Below, piece after piece: positions 17,677 to 25,946 of a stretch of DNA of 64,000 bases. This stretch comes from JANQHS01 sp965267505 (GTDB lineage: Bacteria > Bacteroidota > Bacteroidia > Cytophagales > CCMP332). The translations under genes were made by a program, and so were the position numbers. The DNA lies in the NCBI GenBank assembly GCA_965267505.1, contig OZ254081.1, forward strand, positions 1-64,000. The letters are read 5' to 3'. The notes under the pieces were generated by a model that was given only the letters and a program-made list of their open reading frames with translations, ran no database searches and was not told the origin of the DNA. Numbering within the stretch: the stretch's first letter is position 1; every line of letters starts with the position of its first letter.

Positions 17677-19827
17677 TTACTCCAAGGGTTTGGATTGAAC
17701 TTGCAAGGGAAAGAATACAACGAACTTACTTCCTTTATTCACCTTGGAAACCAGTTTTATTCTTCCTCCCAATTTTTCTACAGCATCCTGAACAATATGT
17801 AAGCCCAGTCCACTCCCATGGATTTTTTGATTTGCTCTATAGAACATTTCAAAGACCTTATTTTGATGCTCCTCCAGAATCCCCAATCCATTATCTTCTA
17901 CTTCCAGAACAAATTCGTCCTTGCTTCGGGCTCTGATCCAAATGCATGGATTCTCTATTTCAGGGTTATGGTACTTCACGGCATTTGATATGAGATTGTT
18001 CAAAATGACATAGACCTTTCTTTTATCAGAGAAGAGGGTTAAGTCGGAATCTACCTCAATTCGCATCTGAACTTTTTCAAAACCTTTCGAAAATTTTAGA
18101 TCATCAAGCACCCAATTCAAAAGGTCCGAAACTTTAAAATTTTCAAGCTCAACGGGCTGCTTAGAACTAAATGAATAAACACTCACATTCTCAATAAAGC
18201 CTTCAAGCCTTTTGAGACTTGCCTCCATTAGATCCAGGTACTTTGTTTTATCCTGCTCCATTCTGGTAAGGTCAATTAGCCCTCTAATAGATTTCAACGG
18301 GGCTGTAAGATCATGTGAAGACCTGTATACAAAGTCATCCAGTTCTTTGTTTGCTTTTTCAAGGTCAGTGTTTGTTTTCTCAAGTTTAGATTTCTGATCC
18401 CTCAATTCCTGTGTTCTTACTCGAATACTATTTTCAAGATCCAAGGTCCTTTTACGTAAGGTCTGACTTCTGTATCTCTGAAAAAAGAAACCCGCCATAA
18501 CGACAAATAGCAAGGAGCCAGAAAAATAATAGGGATCTCGATACCATTCCAAAGGCATGAAAATTGAAAGAATGCTTGGCTCAGACTCTTTTCCATTAAT
18601 GATCCTGGCTTTTACTTCAAACTGACCATCCCCTCCTTTTAAACCAAAAAAATCCGCTTGGCCTTTGGATCTCCAATCACTCCAATCTATGTTCTGACTT
18701 TTATATCTATAACTGAATTCCAAATCAGACAGATTAAATCCAGGACAAGAAAAAAATACGGATAAGCTGTTAGGAATATTTTCGAAAGAGAGAGATCTTC
18801 TTGAAGAATAATCTATTTTCTCCCTATCAATTTCCAATTTTCTAATTGAAACCTTAGGAACATAGCCTGTAAGATCAAGGTCCTTTCTTTTCAATTGGAC
18901 AATCCCAAAATCCGAGCACAGCCAAATATTTCCAAAAACATCCTTGAATAACTCTCTTAAGCCACCGTTTTCGAGCCCCAGTTCCAGCACTATGCTATCC
19001 GTGATGGTCCCAGAAGAGTCAAAGAAAATTATCCCATGTTCCCAGGTGGTTGCCAGGTATTCATTTCTATTGATCTGAATGGAATGATATAATCCTTGGA
19101 TTTTTAAATAATCACTTGCCTGGGTCTCCCAAGGCCTGATTGAATTACTGGATTCATCAAAAATGAATATCCCGTGATAAGAAGTGATCAATAGGAACTT
19201 CCATCCTTTAAGATGTTCAACAGAGTAACAAGCGTCATCAACAATTGGAAGGTTGAATGGATACTCGCTTGGTTCCTGGTACTTTAGATTATAAAAATTA
19301 CCATAAAAATCAGAAGCGAATAGTTCCCCTTTTACACTAAAAATATAGGAATCCTTAACCGCTATTGGAGAAAGTAGCTCCCCGTCCCAGGAAATGATCT
19401 GGTCATAATTTTGGAAGTAAATTTTTCCTTGATACTCCACTACTTGCCAGATCTCGTCGGTTTTATAAATAGAGTCAAGCGTGGATCTCAATGATGTGTA
19501 TTTATACTGGAAATCGGAATTCACTTCGAGAAATCCAAATTCCTTTTTCCCCCCTATGTAAATTCTTTGGTCCTTTCCAACCAATACACTTATCACCTGC
19601 TTTATCTCAGGAGGCGCAACATTCCTCCAATGAATGCCGTCATACTCCAAAAGTCCTTCACTATTGGAGAAGTAAATCATGCCATTAGGATGTGCAGAAC
19701 CGGAATAAGTATTCCCAATAACTCCTATATCGGAGGGTTTAAATCTGATGACTTCATAATCATCTTTACCTCCAAAGGCAATCGCACTTAATCCAAAAAA
19801 ACAAACGGAAAGAAAGAGATTTTTCAA
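17677..19827 (-). CDS. Propeller-type membrane sensor histidine kinase
   Basis: About 716 residues. I prefer the TTG at 19827 (MKNLFLSVCFFGLSAIAFG, a clean signal peptide); the frame also extends to a TTG at 19863. Numbering from 19863: periplasmic beta-propeller of two-component-regulator type about 35-335, triple-Tyr (Y_Y_Y) domain about 336-437, one membrane helix 446-463, coiled coil about 470-510, HisKA with the phospho-acceptor His517 (SSHDLTAPLKS), and HATPase_c with NLISNAVKYHN, DNGLGI and GSGLGLHIV. No receiver or output domain, so it is not a one-component hybrid; no response regulator lies nearby. Divergent from a dihaem cytochrome c gene, with a palindrome between. Confidence 0.88.
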   Translation of the reverse strand: MKNLFLSVCFFGLSAIAFGGKDDYEVIRFKPSDIGVIGNTYSGSAHPNGMIYFSNSEGLLEYDGIHWRNVAPPEIKQVISVLVGKDQRIYIGGKKEFGFLEVNSDFQYKYTSLRSTLDSIYKTDEIWQVVEYQGKIYFQNYDQIISWDGELLSPIAVKDSYIFSVKGELFASDFYGNFYNLKYQEPSEYPFNLPIVDDACYSVEHLKGWKFLLITSYHGIFIFDESSNSIRPWETQASDYLKIQGLYHSIQINRNEYLATTWEHGIIFFDSSGTITDSIVLELGLENGGLRELFKDVFGNIWLCSDFGIVQLKRKDLDLTGYVPKVSIRKLEIDREKIDYSSRRSLSFENIPNSLSVFFSCPGFNLSDLEFSYRYKSQNIDWSDWRSKGQADFFGLKGGDGQFEVKARIINGKESEPSILSIFMPLEWYRDPYYFSGSLLFVVMAGFFFQRYRSQTLRKRTLDLENSIRVRTQELRDQKSKLEKTNTDLEKANKELDDFVYRSSHDLTAPLKSIRGLIDLTRMEQDKTKYLDLMEASLKRLEGFIENVSVYSFSSKQPVELENFKVSDLLNWVLDDLKFSKGFEKVQMRIEVDSDLTLFSDKRKVYVILNNLISNAVKYHNPEIENPCIWIRARSKDEFVLEVEDNGLGILEEHQNKVFEMFYRANQKIHGSGLGLHIVQDAVEKLGGRIKLVSKVNKGSKFVVFFPLQVQSKPLE

Positions 19828-19851
19828 TTGCCTATTCCACTCGGAAAATGT

Positions 19852-19866
19852 TCCTTGACTCAAGGA
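19852..19866. promoter_or_regulatory. 15-bp perfect palindrome between kinase and cytochrome c genes
   Basis: TCCTTGA-C-TCAAGGA: 7-bp arms around one central base, a geometry typical of operator sites. It overlaps the distal TTG of the kinase and ends 52 bases before the cytochrome c ATG. The function is speculative. Confidence 0.35.
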
Positions 19867-19918
19867 TCAAAAAGTTTAAATTTAAAAACTGTTTGAGATA
19901 ATTTAAATATCGCCGGCT

Positions 19919-20926
19919 ATGATTAAGAAACTGACATTTGGATTACTTACTATCCTAATTTTACTTACTGCCGTTTTCTTTTTTTGGGTTAATTACTCGT
20001 ATGATAAAACCTATGACCTCGGGTACCCAAACCTTTCTTCAACTACTGACTCTACAACCATAGCCAGAGGTGCTTACCTAGTGAATGGTCCGGCACACTG
20101 CACGGGCTGTCATGTCAGTACCATTGAAGAGCTAATCCAGATTGAAACGGGGTCTTCTTTGCCCATGAAAGGAGGAATTCCTTTTCCTATTGGAGCCTTG
20201 GGGACCATTTATCCCGCCAACCTCACCCCCGATTCTGAGACAGGAATTGGCAGATATGAAGAGAAAGAGATCTTTAGGATGATGAGGCACGCAGTTAAAC
20301 CAAATGGCAGAGCAACCTTAACTCCACTGATGCCCTTTAATCAAATGGCAGATGACGATTTGGTAGCGGTTGTTTCCTACCTAAAATCCTTGGAGCCGGT
20401 ACTAAATCAAGTTCCGGAACCCGAATGGAGCTTTTTGGGAAAATTCGTACGATCTGTCAGTCCGGTTTTTCGACCAATTGAAGAACCAAATGCTCCAAGA
20501 TATGCGCCTTCGAGTGGAGTTAGTATTGAAAGAGGTAAATATTTAGCCCAGTCAGTAGCCAACTGTGCAGGTTGCCACACCCCAAGGGACCAACAAAGCT
20601 TTGAGGCTATAGGTCCGGAATTTTCTGGAGGAATGGAATTCGAACCATGGCCAGATTTAAATAGAGCCCTGGATGTTGATGAGAATTTGTGGACCAGATC
20701 CACGAACATCACTCCACATCCCAACTCCTCTTTTTCACGATACAAAAGTGTCCAACAATGGATTAGGAGATTTAAGCAAGGTAGATTGATTCCTCAAAGC
20801 CCTATGCCTTGGGGATCATTTGCCAATATCAGCGATGACGATCTTGAGTCGATCTATATTTATCTAAAAAGCCTTCAGCCTGTCGAAAACGATATAAAGG
20901 AAGTTGTCTATAAACGGTCCAGCTAA
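19919..20926 (+). CDS. Dihaem c-type cytochrome, membrane-anchored
   Basis: 335 residues. N-terminal helix 4-24 acts as signal anchor. Two haem c sites: CTGCH at 61-65 and CAGCH at 217-221, each followed about 75-100 residues later by a candidate Met ligand (LTPLMPF, SPMPWGSF) and a DDDL sequence that ends the cytochrome fold. The twin arrangement resembles the cytochrome c subunit of membrane alcohol or aldehyde dehydrogenases, but no dehydrogenase gene is adjacent, so it may feed an oxidase from another donor. It faces a sensor kinase divergently. Confidence 0.9.
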   Translation: MIKKLTFGLLTILILLTAVFFFWVNYSYDKTYDLGYPNLSSTTDSTTIARGAYLVNGPAHCTGCHVSTIEELIQIETGSSLPMKGGIPFPIGALGTIYPANLTPDSETGIGRYEEKEIFRMMRHAVKPNGRATLTPLMPFNQMADDDLVAVVSYLKSLEPVLNQVPEPEWSFLGKFVRSVSPVFRPIEEPNAPRYAPSSGVSIERGKYLAQSVANCAGCHTPRDQQSFEAIGPEFSGGMEFEPWPDLNRALDVDENLWTRSTNITPHPNSSFSRYKSVQQWIRRFKQGRLIPQSPMPWGSFANISDDDLESIYIYLKSLQPVENDIKEVVYKRSS

Positions 20927-21739
20927 TCAAAATTCATTCTTCAAGATCATAGCGTCTCTTTTCTTTAGCTCCTGTTTTCGATTCACAAAATCGAAACTAT
21001 GGTAGATAGAAAACCTCGGAATATGTCTTAATTCATAGGATGTCGGAGAGCCCGAATGTCTAAAAGTGAACATATAACCTAGTTGAAATTGGAAATTTTT
21101 GTTCAAAATGTAACCGGCACCGAGGAATAACCTGAAATCCTCGAAATAATTGTACTTCACCTTTTGCCCTGCCTGGAAGAAAACCTCTGCATATGGGCTT
21201 AGAAATATTGTTTTTGGAACAAAGTGGTGATTGTTTAAGGGGTGATACACAGAAATCTTGTAGCGAAATCTGAAGTCCAGAAAAAACGGTGATCCCTTTT
21301 CATAATCCCTCTTCCACCTTTGTTCCAACCTGTACTGGTGATAAAGCTTGGTCCTTTCGAATGGCTGCACCAGGAGAAGTTGCTGCCAAAACCTGAATTG
21401 GTTTACTACCTTATCGACATTTGGAGCATCCTGATCAGGAGCCCAATAGAACGGAGTAACAATTCCAAGGGTTAGAGACAACTTCTTATTAATTAGATAT
21501 AAAGCACCAAACCTCAAATAAATCTGCGCCATATCATCGATGAAATTGTTCCTCCTTCTAAAATGGTATTCTCCATAGTAAAACCATTTATTGCTTACTC
21601 GATACTTGGTGTAGAGCCCGAGCCATAGACCCGTTGTATTTTGGAAAGTCTTTCCATCCTCTTCCCCTGCCGATCTGCCTTCATGGACACCAATGCCCAT
21701 TAGCACAATAAAAATCAATATGGTAATTACTCCTTTCAT
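20927..21739 (-). CDS. DUF2490-type outer-membrane beta-barrel protein
   Basis: 270 residues. Signal peptide about 1-23. The rest shows DUF2490 strands (LWLGLYTKYRVSNKWFYYGEYHFRRR, YHQYRLEQRWKRDYE, FFLDFRFRYKISV, FQLGYMFTFRHS) and the characteristic YHxxRLEQRW element. Probably an outer-membrane barrel; role unknown. Its ATG directly follows the stop of the 659-residue protein gene, so the two are co-transcribed and may act together. Confidence 0.82.
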   Translation of the reverse strand: MKGVITILIFIVLMGIGVHEGRSAGEEDGKTFQNTTGLWLGLYTKYRVSNKWFYYGEYHFRRRNNFIDDMAQIYLRFGALYLINKKLSLTLGIVTPFYWAPDQDAPNVDKVVNQFRFWQQLLLVQPFERTKLYHQYRLEQRWKRDYEKGSPFFLDFRFRYKISVYHPLNNHHFVPKTIFLSPYAEVFFQAGQKVKYNYFEDFRLFLGAGYILNKNFQFQLGYMFTFRHSGSPTSYELRHIPRFSIYHSFDFVNRKQELKKRDAMILKNEF

Positions 21740-23719
21740 CTATTCATCGAGGAGATATTCGATCCTGTATTTCAATTCTTTATTCTGTCGTATTTTTCTT
21801 TCGAGCTTGCTGGTATCCTGAAATCGCAGAGCCTTCATTCGTTCCTGAATCTGAATAATCTTTTCCAAATCCTTTAGGACCCGTTCGGCAACCTCAAAAT
21901 GATTTTGAGCCTTCAGTAATATGTATTGAGGAATTATTTCAAACACCACAGCGTCATATAATTTCTTTTTAACCCTGCTTGGAACCCTATCTGTGTAAGT
22001 GAAAGGATCAAATAAGTATTCAGTATAAATGGAATCCAGATCCTCCAGATTTTCTTCAATTTCTAATGCCCGATCATGGATCTTTTCAAGTGTTCTTATC
22101 TCGGCCACAATTTGATTGCCTGTGCGAAGTTGCTCCGCCACAATATCAGATGATTGAAAAAGCTCATATTGATCTTTGAAAGTATTCTGGAAAAAATGAT
22201 CATTAGTTGAACTCAAAAGCCTAATTAGATTAGGGTCTTTGGGGAGGATCGAAAACAAGGAATCTTCCAAATGTTGTTCTTTTTTGATCCTCTCATTTAA
22301 TTCAAAAAGTTGTTTTGAATACTGATAGGCCTCCAGCTCATGTCTGGCAAGAGTATGAAGGCTATCTCCATATAATCTCCTCTTTGTTAGGTTATTCGTT
22401 ACGTAGCCCAGGAAATTATCGCAATCCACAGGGGGCTCACAACTATATCTTACCAGGGTGTTTCGACCATTAAGAAAGATGTTATCAAACTCAAGTGTGT
22501 TTTTAGCATGATCAGCCAAAAGCCCGGTTCTGTTATAATAGACCAACTGATCACTACCCACAATTTGATACCACCTGGAGATCTTTTCCAAAATTGGATA
22601 CTGCCTTTCGACCCAAAGGTTGGCCCTTCTGAAAATTGAATCATTCAAAAACTCCAGGCGCTTGATATCCAATTCCCGAAATTTCCCTATCTGTCCTTCC
22701 AACCTAGAGTATTCATCAGGCCATTGTGCAAGAGCTTCAGCCTCTTCTTTAGTCAGATTATAGATCCCCCTGGAGGTTCCAAGGGGAAGACCAAAGTCAT
22801 ACTTGATATCTTCATCATATTTGAAGATATTTTGTACTGCTTCTTCCAGATAATCATTGCCCCTTCCCTGCTTTAAGATCCATTTAGACGAACCTGGATA
22901 CCCATCACTGAAGGTTAAACTTAGGGGGTGGTTAACAAGTTGAAACTTAGGGGCACCACCTGCCAGTTCCTCTCTCAAATTTTCACTTAATGGAAATTCA
23001 AGATTGATTAATGTATCCCCTTCTTTTAATTGAGAAAGGGAAAGCAGTATGCCCTTATCATATCTTCTTTCCTCCCAAATTTGGTCAGAGCTATAATCAA
23101 AGGCCCAGGTGCCGGTAAGGAACCCCTTCTCCGTGTCTCCATTGATTCTTACTCCCTCTCCTTTGGTATTAATTGATGAATAGCTGAAACTTCCATGAAT
23201 CCTATGTTCAAGAAAAGAGCAATTCATCCTGGTTATTTCCTTGATTACTTGCCCATCTTTTAGTTCCGCAGTCTCGATTGAACATTTGCCTTCCGGAAAT
23301 CCCTGTTTGTAGCTAATTCTAATCTTCTCATCAATTGACTTCAAGGAATATTTTAATGTTCTTCTGTTTAGATCTTCAATTTTCGCTGTGGTTTTTTGGT
23401 AGTCATAAAACCACTCGCCCTCTTTTTTTCCATTTTCATAATTTCCCGAACAACTCAAAAACTCTTTATGGGTTGGGTTCAATGAGTCTTTTGTCTCCCC
23501 TTGAAACTTGAAGTATCCGTTGATCTCGATTTTTCCATCTCTTATATCATACTCGAATTGAGCCTTCCCCTCCATGAAACCCGGCAATTGGTAAAGACTA
23601 TCGTAGACAAGTTTTTTTTGGGCAATAGCAGATTCCTTCGAAATCCCAAATATTAGGAGCACCCAACCTAAGGAAAGGAGGAAACGTGAGGGATAGTAGT
23701 AGAAGCTTGGGATATTCAA
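21740..23719 (-). CDS. Exported protein with N-terminal MORN/YwqK-like repeats and C-terminal coiled coil
   Basis: 659 residues, TTG start; no ATG precedes the hydrophobic signal (about 12-33). Residues about 40-230 contain repeats of the form 'G.Y.NGK.EGEW..Y' (SGNYENGKKEGEWFYDY, NGDTEKGFLTGTWAFDY), as in MORN/YwqK-type phenotype proteins. From about residue 330 on it is helical and strongly charged with heptad-like Leu spacing (ERIKKEQHLEDSL, VAERVLKDLEKII), so probably coiled coil. No enzyme motif. The pairing with the DUF2490 barrel suggests an envelope complex. Function unknown. Confidence 0.7.
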   Translation of the reverse strand: MNIPSFYYYPSRFLLSLGWVLLIFGISKESAIAQKKLVYDSLYQLPGFMEGKAQFEYDIRDGKIEINGYFKFQGETKDSLNPTHKEFLSCSGNYENGKKEGEWFYDYQKTTAKIEDLNRRTLKYSLKSIDEKIRISYKQGFPEGKCSIETAELKDGQVIKEITRMNCSFLEHRIHGSFSYSSINTKGEGVRINGDTEKGFLTGTWAFDYSSDQIWEERRYDKGILLSLSQLKEGDTLINLEFPLSENLREELAGGAPKFQLVNHPLSLTFSDGYPGSSKWILKQGRGNDYLEEAVQNIFKYDEDIKYDFGLPLGTSRGIYNLTKEEAEALAQWPDEYSRLEGQIGKFRELDIKRLEFLNDSIFRRANLWVERQYPILEKISRWYQIVGSDQLVYYNRTGLLADHAKNTLEFDNIFLNGRNTLVRYSCEPPVDCDNFLGYVTNNLTKRRLYGDSLHTLARHELEAYQYSKQLFELNERIKKEQHLEDSLFSILPKDPNLIRLLSSTNDHFFQNTFKDQYELFQSSDIVAEQLRTGNQIVAEIRTLEKIHDRALEIEENLEDLDSIYTEYLFDPFTYTDRVPSRVKKKLYDAVVFEIIPQYILLKAQNHFEVAERVLKDLEKIIQIQERMKALRFQDTSKLERKIRQNKELKYRIEYLLDE

Positions 23720-23929
23720 TTTTCTTTAGCCGACCTACCAAAAAAATCTAATCCGAAGAAAAAAGCGAGGGAAAACCGGATTTTGTTTAAAACCTGGCTT
23801 ATTTCAGCCGATTTATTTAAACGGTAGGACATCAAAAGAGATGAATTTCCATCTTTCTCAATAATTGAAGCAGAGCTTTTCTAAGCTTTCAATTAATGAA
23901 GTCAAATTATTGGAAAATAAACTATTCAA

Positions 23930-25846
23930 ATGAAAAAACTATTTACGATTTTGTTCTCGACCTTTCTGGTAACAAATCTCGCATTCAGCCAATACAGATT
24001 AAAACCGGAAAAACTTAAGAAAGAGGAAATGCAGGAGCAAACAATTCCTGGTGAGGAGAAACTTCAAGTAAAATTTGAAGGAATGAGCCCGGTTCAATCC
24101 AGAAGAGCTACCAATACCTATGGAACTGAGGTTGGAGCTTCGACTTATGATTATCAAACAAATGGAACGATGCAAAGGAGATTGGTGGTAGACCCCAATG
24201 GAAACATAACGGTCACTTGGACCCATGGCTACCTCGCAGGTGCACCAGCTTTTCCAAATAGGAGAGCAGGTTATAATTATTATGATGCCAGTGCCGGGAC
24301 ATGGGCAGGTTTGGATACGGTAGGAGGAAATCGAAGGGGTTGGCCAACCTTAGCCGGATCACAAGGTGGGGAGGATATAATCTTTTCTCATACACCTCAG
24401 CGAATGCATTTTAGATCCACAGCAGGTACTGGAGGCTGGACCCATACCGATCTTGCTGGTGCCGGAATTACTGGAACTACCTTTGCAAATAGTGCTGCCC
24501 ATGGGGACACTATTCATCATATTTCAGGAGCTACGCTAGCAGATGGTACAGAAGGATTTCTTTATAGCCGTTCTCCTGATAACGGAACTACTTGGGATCT
24601 TACCGATATAGCGTTACCCGGAATGGATTCTACAAATTTCTTAAATGATTTTGGACCCGGAATCAATGCAGGTGATGGGTTTACAATGGATGCGAGGGGA
24701 AACACGGTTGCGATAGTTACCGGAGGTTGGAAACAACCTACTCACTTGTTTAAATCAACCGACCGGGGCGAAACATGGTCCTATAACCAGATCTTCCAAT
24801 TCGATACTACTTGTGCTGACCGACAAAGCGATGGATCACATATCCATTTTGGAATTGATGATTCCTATAGCATTGCGATCGATGAAAATGGCAAGATCCA
24901 TATTTCTGGAGGGCTTATTGCCTTCAATTCTGATCCGGGAACAATTGGAGGAGGAACTTCATTCTTCCCATACGTTCAGGGCTTGGTTTATTGGAATGAA
25001 GACCAAGGATATGACCTATGTTTGAATGACACACTCGTTAATGACCAATACATTCTACTGGAATTTATCGATGAAGATGGGGATGGAATCAATTCTACTC
25101 CTAACAGTTTTGATTCAATCGCCAGGTATTACAATCATGCCATAATAACCTATACCGGTCTTGCAACGGCAGATGACGGTACTGTAGTTCTTACCTGGTC
25201 TGGAGTTAGGGAAGACATGGTTAACATAGGAATATACCTAAATGCAAGTAGCCACGACGGCTTATCTCGAGTAAACCGAGATCTATATGCATGGGCTTCC
25301 CTTGATGGTGGTGCAACCTGGGAAATCGACTCAGTTAGAAACATTGCAGATGATATTGCCAATGCGGGTGGAGGATTGGGAACGCCTGTTGAGGAAGATG
25401 TATTTTCCTACACCTACCCAAGGATCTCAGGAGACAGCCTGGTGCATATGATCTTCCAGACTGATGATCAAGGTGGTGGGTTTGTGAGAGATGGCGGAAC
25501 TGCAAGTGATAGCTATATAGTTCAATACAGCTTTCCTTATTGGAAGGTAACCGGCCAAAAGCCTATTTCCGGGCTGGCTGAGAATGTGGCCAACAACACT
25601 TCCATGAAAATAGCCCCAAATCCGTCCAAGGACGTAATAGACCTTATGCTGGACCTGAAGGTTGCGGCGAATTATTCTCTTGAAATTAGCAACCTTGTGG
25701 GAAGGTCTGTTTATGCGGAAGATCTTCTACTTGAAAAAGGACTGAATAGCAAAAGGATTGATCTGAACTCCCTGGACCCTGGTGTTTATTTGATAAGTGT
25801 TAAGTCTAACGATACTGCTATCACGCAAAAATTGATAGTGGAATAA
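23930..25846 (+). CDS. T9SS-secreted sialidase-fold (BNR repeat) protein
   Basis: 638 residues. Signal peptide 1-20. The body holds three Asp-box (BNR) motifs of the form SxDxGxTW (SPDNGTTW, STDRGETW, SLDGGATW), pointing to a sialidase-like propeller. No catalytic Arg triad or nucleophile Tyr/Glu could be assigned, so enzymatic activity is not claimed. The T9SS sorting domain starts at about residue 563 (MKIAPNPSKDVI) and ends with QKLIVE. Likely displayed on the cell surface. Followed by a strong terminator. Confidence 0.8.
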   Translation: MKKLFTILFSTFLVTNLAFSQYRLKPEKLKKEEMQEQTIPGEEKLQVKFEGMSPVQSRRATNTYGTEVGASTYDYQTNGTMQRRLVVDPNGNITVTWTHGYLAGAPAFPNRRAGYNYYDASAGTWAGLDTVGGNRRGWPTLAGSQGGEDIIFSHTPQRMHFRSTAGTGGWTHTDLAGAGITGTTFANSAAHGDTIHHISGATLADGTEGFLYSRSPDNGTTWDLTDIALPGMDSTNFLNDFGPGINAGDGFTMDARGNTVAIVTGGWKQPTHLFKSTDRGETWSYNQIFQFDTTCADRQSDGSHIHFGIDDSYSIAIDENGKIHISGGLIAFNSDPGTIGGGTSFFPYVQGLVYWNEDQGYDLCLNDTLVNDQYILLEFIDEDGDGINSTPNSFDSIARYYNHAIITYTGLATADDGTVVLTWSGVREDMVNIGIYLNASSHDGLSRVNRDLYAWASLDGGATWEIDSVRNIADDIANAGGGLGTPVEEDVFSYTYPRISGDSLVHMIFQTDDQGGGFVRDGGTASDSYIVQYSFPYWKVTGQKPISGLAENVANNTSMKIAPNPSKDVIDLMLDLKVAANYSLEISNLVGRSVYAEDLLLEKGLNSKRIDLNSLDPGVYLISVKSNDTAITQKLIVE

Positions 25847-25866
25847 TTCATTAATTCCTTTTTTCT

Positions 25867-25895
25867 AAACCCCTGGCTTTGGTCAGGGGTTTTTT
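25867..25895 (+). terminator. Rho-independent terminator after the BNR-repeat gene
   Basis: AACCCCTG (25868-25875) pairs with CAGGGGTT (25884-25891), with an 8-nt loop and a T tract to 25895. It lies about 20 bases after the stop. Confidence 0.9.
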
Positions 25896-25946
25896 ATTTC
25901 TAGGCAAGGTAAAGTTTCATTAACAAAGGCTTTGTAAATTGTTGGC

